Below are positions 51,844 to 60,452 of a stretch of 64,000 bases of DNA, piece by piece; the first letter of the stretch is position 1; each line of letters starts with the position of its first letter. The DNA is from Methylobacterium sp. 77 (GTDB lineage: Bacteria; Pseudomonadota; Alphaproteobacteria; Rhizobiales; Beijerinckiaceae), in assembly GCF_000372825.1 (NCBI RefSeq), contig NZ_KB910516.1, positions 3,919,145 to 3,983,144 of the forward strand, in the 5' to 3' direction. Made by a program: the position numbers and the translations under genes. Under the pieces are notes generated by a model, which had not been told where the DNA came from, did not search any database, and worked only from the letters and a program-made list of their open reading frames with translations.

Positions 51844-52983
51844 GTGACCCCCATTGCTTCCGTGACTTCCTCGGCTTCCGTGACTTCCGGGACTGACATG
51901 ACTTCCGGGATTCCCATGGCTTCCGAAGCGCAGGTGCGTCTCGACGATGCCGGCCGCTACATCGCGGACCTGTGCGAGCACTTTCTCGAACACGACATCC
52001 CGGTGTTCCACGAGCCGGGACGCGGCCGGGTCGATTTCGATGTCGGAACCGGCACCCTGGTGGCCGCGGAGGGCGGGCTCGCCCTGAAGGCGGAGGCGAC
52101 CGACGAGACCTCGCTGGCCGTCGTCAAATTCATGCTCGCCTCGCATCTCCAGGAGATGCCCGGCGCCACGGACGCGTCCATCGTCTGGACCGGGGACGGC
52201 TGCGAGGACCGCACGCTGCCGAGCCTGCGCGAGATCAGCGTGCGGCGCGTCGTCGATCTCACGCCGCATATGCGCCGGATCACCTTCGTCGGCCGGGATC
52301 TCGCGCGCTACGATGCGTTCGACATGCACGTGCACCTCATCATCCCGCCGGCGGGTCACGTGCCGCAATGGCCGGTTCCGGGTATCGACGGCATTCCGGT
52401 CTGGCCGCAGGGCGAGGGTGCGCCCTCGATGCGGACCTACACGATCCGCCGCATCGACGTGGCGGCCGGCGAGATCGACATCGATTTCGTCATGCATCAC
52501 GATGCCGGTCCCGGCGCCTCCTTCGCCAAGCGCGCCGAGGTCGGCGACGCGGTCGGGCTGCTCGGCCCCGGCGGCCGCAGCGCCGGAGAGGCGGACTGGT
52601 ACTGCCTCGCCGCCGACGAGACCGGGCTGCCGGCCGTCGGCCGCATCCTCGGGCGGTTGCCGCGCCACGTGGCCGGGATCGCGGTGATCGAGGTCGACGG
52701 GCCGGCCGACGAGCAAGATCTCGACCGGCCCGAAGGGCTGGAACTGCGCTGGCTTCATCGCAACGGCGCCCCGCCCGGCACGACCACGCTGCTGGCGGAT
52801 GCGGTCCGGGCGATCCCGTTTCCCCGCGATCGCAGGGTCTTTGCCTGGGCAGCGTCCGAATTCGATGCGTTCAAGGCGCTGCGGGCGCATTGGCGCAAGA
52901 CCTGCGGTCTGACCCGTGACCAGCATCTCGCCGTGGCCTATTGGCGGCGTGGCGCGGACGAAGACGCCAAGGACGAGGATTGA
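51844..52983 (+). CDS. Siderophore-interacting protein (ferric reductase) with DUF2218 domain
   Basis: The 379-residue protein fuses an N-terminal DUF2218 domain (about 30-115) to a ViuB-type FAD/NAD(P)H siderophore-interacting reductase (SVRRVVDLTPHMRRITFVG, RTYTIRRI, then the SIP C-terminal domain ending RDQHLAVAYWRRG). It should release iron from the ferric siderophore in the cytoplasm. A GGAG site supports the GTG at 51844; ATGs at 51898 and 51916 are alternatives. The first 25 residues are a Ser/Thr-rich repeat (ASVTSSASVTSGTDMTSG). Confidence 0.92.
   Translation: MTPIASVTSSASVTSGTDMTSGIPMASEAQVRLDDAGRYIADLCEHFLEHDIPVFHEPGRGRVDFDVGTGTLVAAEGGLALKAEATDETSLAVVKFMLASHLQEMPGATDASIVWTGDGCEDRTLPSLREISVRRVVDLTPHMRRITFVGRDLARYDAFDMHVHLIIPPAGHVPQWPVPGIDGIPVWPQGEGAPSMRTYTIRRIDVAAGEIDIDFVMHHDAGPGASFAKRAEVGDAVGLLGPGGRSAGEADWYCLAADETGLPAVGRILGRLPRHVAGIAVIEVDGPADEQDLDRPEGLELRWLHRNGAPPGTTTLLADAVRAIPFPRDRRVFAWAASEFDAFKALRAHWRKTCGLTRDQHLAVAYWRRGADEDAKDED
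51851..51925 (+). repeat. Degenerate short tandem repeats in the reductase N-terminus
   Basis: Units like GCTTCCGTGACTTCC and ATGACTTCCGGGATT recur with about 15-18 bp spacing and encode a low-complexity Ser/Thr tail. Confidence 0.7.
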
Positions 52984-53024
52984 GGCGTGACCGGACAGAG
53001 CGTCATCAGAGGCGGCATGATCCC

Positions 53025-54314
53025 ATGATGCTCGACCTGTCTCCCCTGCGCGCGAGCCGTGGGTTCCGGCTGCTCTATGCGGCGCGGGCGGCCTCGTTCC
53101 TCGCCTTCGGGGTGCTCGGCGTCGCCGTGAGCCTGCAGATGTACGCGCTGACCTCCTCGTCGCTGCAGGTCGCGCTGCTCAACGCCGCCGTGGCCGCGCC
53201 GATGGCGCTGGCGCTCATCGTCGGCGGCTGGCTCGCCGACCGCTACGACCGCCGCGCGGTCATGGTCTGGTCGCGCACCGCGCATCTTCTCACCATCCTG
53301 ATCCTCATGGCCAATGCCGGCCTCGACCAGCCGATGGTCTGGCCGATCTATGCCGCGGCCGTGGTCGGCGGCTCCACCTTCGGCTTCGGCATGCCGGCGA
53401 TCATGGCCGCGACCCCGGCGCTGGTCGGGCGCGAGCACCTGTCGGGCGCCGCCGCGCTCACCGCCGTCGCGGCGCAGGTCGGGGCCATCGCCGGGCCGTT
53501 CCTGGCGGGCGCCATCACCGCCGGCGCGGGGCTCGTCGCCTGCTACGGCACCGTGGCCGTCATCTCCGGGATCACGCCGGTCGTCCTCGCGTTCCTGCCC
53601 GCCCTGCCGCCGATCGCCGAACAGGCCGCCGGGACGCCGGTCACCGCGCTCGCCGCCGACGAGGACGGCTTCATGGGCGGCCTGCGCTACATCGCCCGCT
53701 CGCCCCTGGTGCTGAGCCTGCTCCTGATCGATCTCGTCGCGCTGGTCCTCGCCGTGCCCTACGTGCTGCTGCCCGAACTCGCGACCCACGGTCTCGGCGA
53801 GGGGCCGGACAGTATCGGCCTGCTCTATGCCGCCCCCTCGGTCGGCGCGCTCGTCGGCGCCCTCGGCTCGGGCCGGGCCGGAGCGAGCCCGTTCGCCGGG
53901 CGCTGGCTCGTCGCCTGCGTGGCGATCTGGGCCTGCGCCTGCATCGCGCTGGGCTTCAGCGACGGCATGATCCCCGCCCTGATCTGCCTCGCCGCCCTCG
54001 GCGCCGCGGCGAGCCTCGCCGGCATCCTGCGCGCGGCCCTGATCCAGCGCGCGACACCGGATGCGATGCTCGGCCGCGTCTCGAGCCTGTGGGTCCTGGA
54101 GGAATCCATCGGCCCCGCCCTCGGCGGCATGCAGGCGGGGACCACGGCCCATCTCGCCTCCGCCCGGATCGCCATGGTGGCCGGCGGCGGCCTGTGCCTC
54201 GCCGCCACCGCCGCCATCGCCGCGCTCACGCCCGCCCTCAGAGGCGCCAGCCTGGCACCGGAGACGAAGGTCATCGCGGACGATCTCGCCCTGGCCGCGG
54301 TCGATGCGCGCTAG
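53025..54314 (+). CDS. MFS siderophore exporter (EntS-like)
   Basis: The 429-residue membrane protein has about 10-12 helices and the MFS loop motif GGWLADRYDRRAVM between TM2 and TM3. It resembles EntS, which exports the finished siderophore. The ATG at 53025 gives an N-terminus (MMLDLSPLRASRGFRLLYAAR) typical of this group. It lies 41 bp after the reductase gene, and its end overlaps the next gene by 11 nt. Confidence 0.9.
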   Translation: MMLDLSPLRASRGFRLLYAARAASFLAFGVLGVAVSLQMYALTSSSLQVALLNAAVAAPMALALIVGGWLADRYDRRAVMVWSRTAHLLTILILMANAGLDQPMVWPIYAAAVVGGSTFGFGMPAIMAATPALVGREHLSGAAALTAVAAQVGAIAGPFLAGAITAGAGLVACYGTVAVISGITPVVLAFLPALPPIAEQAAGTPVTALAADEDGFMGGLRYIARSPLVLSLLLIDLVALVLAVPYVLLPELATHGLGEGPDSIGLLYAAPSVGALVGALGSGRAGASPFAGRWLVACVAIWACACIALGFSDGMIPALICLAALGAAASLAGILRAALIQRATPDAMLGRVSSLWVLEESIGPALGGMQAGTTAHLASARIAMVAGGGLCLAATAAIAALTPALRGASLAPETKVIADDLALAAVDAR

Positions 54315-55233
54315 GAGGGCTGCCGCCGGACCGGCGGCCTGCCTCCTCCTCATCCTGGCCGCCCTTCCCGCAGGGGCCGAGGACATCCCTGCGCAGGAAG
54401 AGGTCCGCGCGCAGGCGATGCCCGCGCAGCCGCGCGTCGCCGCCCTCGACTGGAGCGCCGTGGAGCTGCTCCTCGGCCTCGGCATCGTGCCGATCGCGGT
54501 GACGCAGCCCGAGAATTACAACCGAACCGTGGTGTCGCCGGCCCTCCCCGACGGCGTGGTCGATCTCGGCCTCGTGGTGGAGCCGAACCTCGAATTGCTG
54601 GCGAGCCTGAAACCGGACCTGATCCTCGGCAACCCGATCCAGGTGGCGACGCAGGGCAGCTTCCTGTCGCGCATCGCTCCGACGGAGGCGGTCTCGATCG
54701 CCAATGCGGCCGGCGATCCCTACGAGCGGGCGAAGGCGGAGACCATGCGCATCGCCCTGCGCCTCGGCCGGGTCGAGCAGGCCAAGGCCCTGGAGGCGCG
54801 GACCGAGGCGGTTCTCACCGAGGCGGCGGCGAGCGCCTGCCCGGCCGCGCGGCATCCGACCTACCTCGTCTGGATCGTCGACCACCGCAACGTCGTGGTC
54901 TACGGCCGCACCAGCCTGTTCCAGACCGTGCTCGACCGCCTGCATATCGAGAATGCCTGGACCGGTGCCAGCAACGCCTCCGGCTTCACGGCGGTGGGGA
55001 TCGAGCAGCTCGCGACCGGTTCGGCGGAGGCGCGCATGGTCCATATCGGGCCGATCCGATCCGACGCGGCCAAGGCGCTCGCCGGCAGCCGGCTGTGGCG
55101 GACGCTTCCGGCGGTGCGCGACCACCAGGTCGACGTGGTGGCCCCGGTCTGGTTCTACGGCGGCCTCCCGGCCATCGCGCGCTTCGCCGAACTGATGGCC
55201 GGGCTCTCGAAGCGGGATTGTCCCGGTGGCTGA
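54304..55233 (+). CDS. Periplasmic ferric-siderophore-binding protein (FhuD/FecB type)
   Basis: The 309-residue protein has a signal peptide (1-25) and a class III binding-protein fold: RVAALDWSAVELLLGLGIVPIAV, LASLKPDLILGN, then VWFYGGLPAIARFAELM. It delivers ferric siderophore to the downstream permease. It overlaps both neighbours (11 nt and 8 nt), an operon. Confidence 0.92.
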   Translation: MRARRAAAGPAACLLLILAALPAGAEDIPAQEEVRAQAMPAQPRVAALDWSAVELLLGLGIVPIAVTQPENYNRTVVSPALPDGVVDLGLVVEPNLELLASLKPDLILGNPIQVATQGSFLSRIAPTEAVSIANAAGDPYERAKAETMRIALRLGRVEQAKALEARTEAVLTEAAASACPAARHPTYLVWIVDHRNVVVYGRTSLFQTVLDRLHIENAWTGASNASGFTAVGIEQLATGSAEARMVHIGPIRSDAAKALAGSRLWRTLPAVRDHQVDVVAPVWFYGGLPAIARFAELMAGLSKRDCPGG

Positions 55234-57244
55234 GGTGAAGCTGGCCGAACCCGGCCTGTCCGCCCTCGCGCCGCGCCGGTCGCGGATCGGCGGGACGGCG
55301 CTCCTCATCGGCGCGGTCGCCCTCGTCGCGGCGCTGCTCACCCTGCGCACGCTCACGGCCGACATGCCGCTCGGCCCGGCGCTGAAGGCGCTGTGGAATC
55401 CCGACTGGACCGACATCGCCCAGGTCATCCTGCATGAGAGCGTGCTGCCGCGCATCGTCACCGCGTGGCTCGCCGGCGCTGCCCTCGCCCTGTCGGGCAC
55501 GGTGCTGCAGCAGGTTCTGCGCAATCCGCTCGCCTCGCCCTCGACGCTCGGCATCTCGGCCGGGGCGCAGCTCGCTCTGGCGCTGGCGTCCCTGTTCGCG
55601 CCCGGCCTGTTCTCCCAGGGCCGCGAGGCGGTGGCGCTCTCGGGCTCCGCCCTGGCGGTGCTCGCCGTCTTCGCGCTCGGCCGCGCCAAGGGCTTCGCGC
55701 CCCTCGGGCTGCTGCTGGCCGGCCTCGTGGTCGAGCTCTATTGCGGGGCGATCCAGACCCTCCTCGTCATCCTGCACCAGGAGCGGCTGTTCGGCCTGTT
55801 CGTCTGGGGGGCGGGCTCGCTCGCCATGAACGATTGGAGCGCGCCGGCCTATCTCGCGCCCCGCCTCGCGGTGGCCGCGATCCTGGTGGCGCTGATGGTG
55901 CGGCCGCTCGCGCTGCTCGACCTCGACGAGGCGAATACGCGGAGCCTCGGGCTTTCCCTCGGCCGGGTCCGGTTCCTCGCCGTGGCGGTGGCCGTGGCGC
56001 TCGGCGGGTTCGTGGTGGCGGGGGTGGGCGTCATCGGCTTCGTCGGGTTCGCCGCGCCGATCCTGGTCCGGCTCACCGGCACGCGCACCTTGCGCGACCG
56101 GCTCATCGCCGCGCCTCTTCTCGGCGGCGCCCTGATCTGGCTCACCGATTCCGTGGTCCTGGCGCTCGCCCCGGTGGCACAGGTGCCGACCGGGGCGCTC
56201 GCCGCCCTCGTCGGCGTGCCGATGCTGCTCTGGCTGCTGCCGCGCCTGCGCGGCGTCGGCTCGCCGCATCACCAGGATGACGGCGCCTCCTACCGCCGCG
56301 CGCGGCCCTGGCGCCTGATCCTGGCGGGAGCGGCGGCGCTGGCCGTCCTCGTCGCCATCGCGCTGGTTCTCGGCCGCGACATGGCCGGCTGGCATTGGAG
56401 CGTCGGCGCCGGTCTCGAAGATTTGCTCCCCTGGCGCCTGCCGCGCGTCGCCGCCTCGCTCGCGGCCGGCGCGATGCTGGCCATCGCCGGCACTCTGCTG
56501 CAGCGCCTCACCGGCAATCCGCTGGCGAGCCCCGAAGTGCTCGGGATCAGCTCCGGCGCGGCCCTCGGCCTCATCGCCGTCACGATCGTCCTCGGCACGC
56601 CGGACCGGATGGCTCTGCTCGGCGCCGGCAGCCTCGGGGCGCTCGCGACCCTCGCGGCGATCGCGAGCCTCGGCCGGCGTGCCGACACCGCGCCCGAGCA
56701 GATGCTGCTGGCCGGCATCGGCCTCACCACCGGCTTCGGCGCCCTCCTCACCATCCTGATGATCAGCGGCGATCCCTCCGTGGTGATGCTGCTCGGGTGG
56801 ACGGCGGGCTCCACGGCGCGGGTGGCGCCCGAGGATGCCGTGGCCGCCATGGCCGTCCTCGTCCTCGGGGCCGCCTGCCTTCCCGCGACGACCCGCTGGC
56901 TCGACCTGCTTCCGCTCGGCGACCCGAGCGCCCGCTCGCTCGGCCTCGGCCTGCGCCGCAGCCGCCTCGTCATCCTCGCCCTGGCGGCGATCCTCACCGC
57001 CGCCGCCACCCTGGTGGCGGGACCGTTGAGCTTCGTCGGCCTCGTCGGGCCGCAGGTGGCGCGACTGTTGGGCCTCACCCGCGCGGCGCCGCAACTCGCC
57101 GGCGCCGCGATCGTCGGGGCGCTGATCATGGTCGCGGCGGATTTCGTGGGGCGGATGGCGTTCTTCCCCTACCAGCTTCCCGCCGGATTGGTGGCGACCC
57201 TCGTCGGCGGACCGTTCCTGATGTGGCTGCTCGCCCGCCGCTGA
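55226..57244 (+). CDS. Fused double permease for ferric siderophore (FhuB type)
   Basis: The 672-residue protein holds two FecCD permease halves in one chain. The repeated motifs NPLASPSTLGISAGA and NPLASPEVLGISSGA mark each half, as do VIGFVGFAAPILVRL and LSFVGLVGPQVARLL, the ATPase-contact loops. About 20 helices are expected. The start is a GTG at 55226. No ATPase follows, so it must use the one at 33841-34734. Confidence 0.94.
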   Translation: MAEVKLAEPGLSALAPRRSRIGGTALLIGAVALVAALLTLRTLTADMPLGPALKALWNPDWTDIAQVILHESVLPRIVTAWLAGAALALSGTVLQQVLRNPLASPSTLGISAGAQLALALASLFAPGLFSQGREAVALSGSALAVLAVFALGRAKGFAPLGLLLAGLVVELYCGAIQTLLVILHQERLFGLFVWGAGSLAMNDWSAPAYLAPRLAVAAILVALMVRPLALLDLDEANTRSLGLSLGRVRFLAVAVAVALGGFVVAGVGVIGFVGFAAPILVRLTGTRTLRDRLIAAPLLGGALIWLTDSVVLALAPVAQVPTGALAALVGVPMLLWLLPRLRGVGSPHHQDDGASYRRARPWRLILAGAAALAVLVAIALVLGRDMAGWHWSVGAGLEDLLPWRLPRVAASLAAGAMLAIAGTLLQRLTGNPLASPEVLGISSGAALGLIAVTIVLGTPDRMALLGAGSLGALATLAAIASLGRRADTAPEQMLLAGIGLTTGFGALLTILMISGDPSVVMLLGWTAGSTARVAPEDAVAAMAVLVLGAACLPATTRWLDLLPLGDPSARSLGLGLRRSRLVILALAAILTAAATLVAGPLSFVGLVGPQVARLLGLTRAAPQLAGAAIVGALIMVAADFVGRMAFFPYQLPAGLVATLVGGPFLMWLLARR

Positions 57245-57477
57245 GCGTATCCGGGCACCCGTAAGACCCTTTGGACTCGAATTATTCCAAAGAACGAATG
57301 TGTTCCTGGGGCAACGCAACCAGAACTTTCGCATTCGCAGTACAACTTCGTCTTGCTGACAAAGACGCGCTGTGGATTTGTCTTGGCGAAACGCGATCTT
57401 TGTTTTTGAATCGTTCCAAGCGATGCGGCAACAGAGATGACTCGCTCTTTCAAGCTCACATCTGCGCTTTATTTTCG
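57245..57477 (+). promoter_or_regulatory. AT-rich promoter region of the first TonB receptor with repeated GAATNNTTCC-like motifs
   Basis: GAATTATTCC (57279-57288), GAATGTGTTCC (57296-57306) and GAATCGTTCC (57408-57417) lie in this 233-bp gap. The gap is far lower in GC than the flanking genes. They could be operator sites for an iron regulator, but they do not fit the Irr, RirA or Fur consensus I know. Confidence 0.4.
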
Positions 57478-57495
57478 ATGACCAAGGTCTTCTCT

Positions 57496-59901
57496 ATGTC
57501 TGATGCCATGCCGTTCTCCTCCGGCAAGTTCTCGCGCAAGACCCGTCAGGGCGCGCGGTCCCTCGCCGGCGTCTCGACCGTGGCGATGCTCGCCATGTCC
57601 CCCGCCCTGTGGAGCGGCGCGGCCCTCGCGCAGGGCGCGGGCAGCGCCTCGGTCCAGCTCGACACGCTGTCGGTGCAGGGCTCGGGCAGCGGTGTGGGAA
57701 GCACCAGCGACAGCGTGACCGCGGCCAATTCCTACATCGTCTCCCGGAGCGCCACCGGCACGAAATCCACCGCCAACCTGCGCGAGATCCCGCAATCGAT
57801 CTCGGTGGTGACGCAGAAGCAGCTCGAGGATCGCGGCGCGCAGAGCCTAGCCGACTCGCTCGCCTACACCGCCGGCGTCTACGCGTCCCCCCAGGGCGAT
57901 GACGGGCGTTTCGACCAGCTCATCATCCGCGGCTTCGACCAGACCATCCGCGGCGTCTATCGCGACGGCCTGCGCCTTCCCATCACTAGCTTCTCCGGCT
58001 TCCCGCAGGAGCCCTACGGGATCGAGCGCATCGACGTCCTGCGCGGGCCGACCTCGGGTCTCTACGGCCTGAACGATCCGGGCGGCCTCGTGAACTTCGT
58101 CAGCAAGAAGCCCCTCGACGTGCCGCTGCGCGAAATCTTCGGCTCCTACGGCACCTATAACCGCAAGCAGTTCGGCTTCGACCTGAGCGGCCCGGCCAAC
58201 CCCGAGAAGACGATCCTCTACCGGATCACCGGGTTCCTGCGGAACGGCGGCACCCAGTCCGACTACGTTGATCTCGACCGTGTCTACATCGCGCCGGCCG
58301 TGACGATCCGGCCCTCCGCCGATACCAGCCTGACCCTGCTCGGCAGCTACCAGAAGGACACGACCGGCGATAAGTACCGCCTGATCCCGCAATACTACAC
58401 CAACGGCTCGAACCCGTTGAAGGCGAACCTGCGCGACCGTTTCCTCGGCGAGCCCGATTTCAGCCGCTTCAAGGCCGAGCGCGCCATGGCCGGCTACGAG
58501 TTCTCGCACCGCTTCGACGACGCATGGACCGTGCGCCAGAACCTGCGCTACGCCCATGCCAGCACCGACTACAACAGCGTCTACCCGACCGGGCTGAACA
58601 ATTTGGCTTCGCCCTCGCTGCTGAACCGCTCGGCCCAGATCTGGCGCGAGGATTACGGCGTCTTCACCGTCGACACCCAGATCCAGCACGAGCACGTGTT
58701 CGACTGGTTCAAGAACACTGCCCTTCTCGGGGTCGACTACAGCAACATCAAGCACAAGAGCGACCAGTTCGGCGGCCCGACGCAGTCGTTCTTCGATCCC
58801 AACTTCCTCTTCGGCGGCCCTGGGACGACGCTGGTCGGTCCGATCGACGTGCTGAACCCGAGCTACGGATCCGCCATCGGGCCACTCCGCAGGACGCTGT
58901 TGAGCAACCTGTCGCAGGAGCAGACCGGCATCTACGCCCAGGATCAGGTCAAGTTCGCCAACGGCTTCCTGTTGAGCGCCAATGCCCGCTACGACTGGGT
59001 GAAGACGACGACCGACGTGCAGAACCCGGCGATCGACGCCGTGCGAACCTTCCTGAACGCCAACGGCATCGCCAACGGGATCCCGACCAATTTCGGCGTG
59101 AACCAGAATGCGGAATCCTACAGCGGTCGCGTGGGCCTCTCGTACCTTTTCGATAACGGCCTGACGCCCTACGTCGCCGCCGCCCGCTCGTTCAATGTCC
59201 TGCCGTTCTACATTCAGACGAGCACGCCGAGCGCCCTCGGTGCCGCCATTCCCGGCACCTACTCGATTTCGCCCGCAAAGCCCGAGATCGGTGAGACCAT
59301 CGAGGGCGGCGTGAAGTATCAGGCGCCGGGGTCCAACAGCACCCTGCTCGTCTCGGTGTTCGACACCAAGAAGACCAATGCCCTGACCTTCGATTCGACC
59401 GATCCGCTGCAGCAGGCCTATTACCAGACCGGCGAGATCGCGGTGAAGGGCATCGAGGCCGAAGCCACGATCGAGCTCGCGGAAGGCTTCCGCCTCATCA
59501 GCTCCGCCACTGCCCTCAATGCGAAGGTGACCAAGGATACGCCGCCCTCGGGGATCGGCAGCGCCGTCGGAAACCGGCCGATCCAGGTCCCGGAATACGT
59601 CATCTCGAACTGGGCTGATTACACCGTCCAGACGGGGCCGTTCCGCGGCTTCGGCTTCGGCTTCGGTGTCCGCTACGTCGGCGACACCTTCGCCGACGCC
59701 GCCAACACGATCCGCGTGCCGGATTACTTCCTGATGGATGCGTCGATCCGGTATTCCTACGAAGGCTGGCGCTTCCAGGTCGCGGCCAACAACCTGGCCG
59801 ACCGGGTCTATGTCGGCACCTGCGCGAGTCTCGGAACGTATGTCGGCTGCAATTACGGCGACGGCCGCCGCATCACCGGCTCGGTCACTTATCGCTGGTA
59901 G
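57496..59901 (+). CDS. TonB-dependent siderophore receptor 1
   Basis: The 801-residue outer-membrane receptor has a long signal peptide (about 1-46, ending ALAQ) and a plug domain (REIPQSISVVTQKQLEDRGAQSL, RGFDQTIRGVYRDGL and IDVLRGPTSGLYG). A 22-strand barrel ends in the typical aromatic VTYRW. There is no N-terminal signalling domain. The start at 57496 has an AAGG ribosome site; an ATG at 57478 would add six residues. Position after the permease suggests it imports the siderophore made by this cluster. Confidence 0.94.
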   Translation: MSDAMPFSSGKFSRKTRQGARSLAGVSTVAMLAMSPALWSGAALAQGAGSASVQLDTLSVQGSGSGVGSTSDSVTAANSYIVSRSATGTKSTANLREIPQSISVVTQKQLEDRGAQSLADSLAYTAGVYASPQGDDGRFDQLIIRGFDQTIRGVYRDGLRLPITSFSGFPQEPYGIERIDVLRGPTSGLYGLNDPGGLVNFVSKKPLDVPLREIFGSYGTYNRKQFGFDLSGPANPEKTILYRITGFLRNGGTQSDYVDLDRVYIAPAVTIRPSADTSLTLLGSYQKDTTGDKYRLIPQYYTNGSNPLKANLRDRFLGEPDFSRFKAERAMAGYEFSHRFDDAWTVRQNLRYAHASTDYNSVYPTGLNNLASPSLLNRSAQIWREDYGVFTVDTQIQHEHVFDWFKNTALLGVDYSNIKHKSDQFGGPTQSFFDPNFLFGGPGTTLVGPIDVLNPSYGSAIGPLRRTLLSNLSQEQTGIYAQDQVKFANGFLLSANARYDWVKTTTDVQNPAIDAVRTFLNANGIANGIPTNFGVNQNAESYSGRVGLSYLFDNGLTPYVAAARSFNVLPFYIQTSTPSALGAAIPGTYSISPAKPEIGETIEGGVKYQAPGSNSTLLVSVFDTKKTNALTFDSTDPLQQAYYQTGEIAVKGIEAEATIELAEGFRLISSATALNAKVTKDTPPSGIGSAVGNRPIQVPEYVISNWADYTVQTGPFRGFGFGFGVRYVGDTFADAANTIRVPDYFLMDASIRYSYEGWRFQVAANNLADRVYVGTCASLGTYVGCNYGDGRRITGSVTYRW

Positions 59902-59924
59902 GCCGACCCGCATCGACGTCTTCG

Positions 59925-59951
59925 CCCCGGATCGAAAGATCCGGGGTTTTT
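59925..59951 (+). terminator. Rho-independent terminator after receptor 1
   Basis: A perfect 9-bp stem CCCCGGATC / GATCCGGGG with a GAAA tetraloop is followed by T5. It begins 23 bp after the receptor stop. It separates receptor 1 from the riboswitch-controlled unit. Confidence 0.95.
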
Positions 59952-60009
59952 CTTGTGCCGTGTTGCCCCGGTGTCGTTGACGCGGCTCTCCGCGGTCGCC
60001 TAGCGTGAC

Positions 60010-60190
60010 CGTGACGGTTCCTCCCCGGAGGATCAAAAGGGAATGCGGTGAGGAGTTCGCTCCGATGCCGCGGCTGCCCCCGCAACTGTAAGCGGCGAGC
60101 CCATCATCAACACGTCACTGGGTGCTCCGGCATCTGGGAAGACGATGAGAGGGCCGCGACCCGCGAGCCAGGAGACCTGCCGTCAGTCGT
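60010..60190 (+). ncRNA. Cobalamin riboswitch (AdoCbl/B12 element)
   Basis: The region has the recognisable B12-aptamer segments in order: GGTTCCTCCCCGGAGG, AAAAGGGAATGCGGTG, GGCTGCCCCCGCAACTGTAAG, CACTGG, CTGGGAAGACGATGAGAG, and the B12 box AGCCAGGAGACCTGCC at 60166-60181. It lies about 260-300 nt upstream of the second receptor on the same strand. B12 riboswitches normally shut off cobalamin-transport or synthesis genes when B12 is plentiful. Confidence 0.93.
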
Positions 60191-60411
60191 GGTCACACGC
60201 GAAACGCATCGGGCGGGGTGTCCTGGTGGGGTGTCGGAGCATGCTCTCGGGCATGGATCGGCTTCGTTCGCGGTGACGTGCCACTGCGCCGTTCCGCGCC
60301 CGCCGTCAGCTCTCGATGCCCGATCGTCCCTGTTCCTTCCGCTGCAGACGCCATCCCGCGCCGCCGCAGCCCGAGACCGTCCGGTCCCGCGCGCGTCGAC
60401 TCCCTAGTGAA

Positions 60412-60433
60412 TGGTATAATGTAACGTTATAAC
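60412..60433 (+). promoter_or_regulatory. Extended -10 promoter and palindrome upstream of receptor 2
   Basis: TGGTATAAT (60412-60420) is a perfect extended -10 element with no clear -35. It is followed by the perfect palindrome GTTATAAC (60426-60433) near the predicted start point. This promoter lies after the riboswitch, so its transcripts would lack the aptamer. Confidence 0.45.
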
Positions 60434-60452
60434 ATACGATTTCGCGAGAGGG

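Noticed and set aside
33841..57244. A formyltransferase for N5-formyl-hydroxyornithine
   Set aside because: No sequence in the island shows a formyltransferase motif; only the GNAT is available as an acyl donor enzyme.
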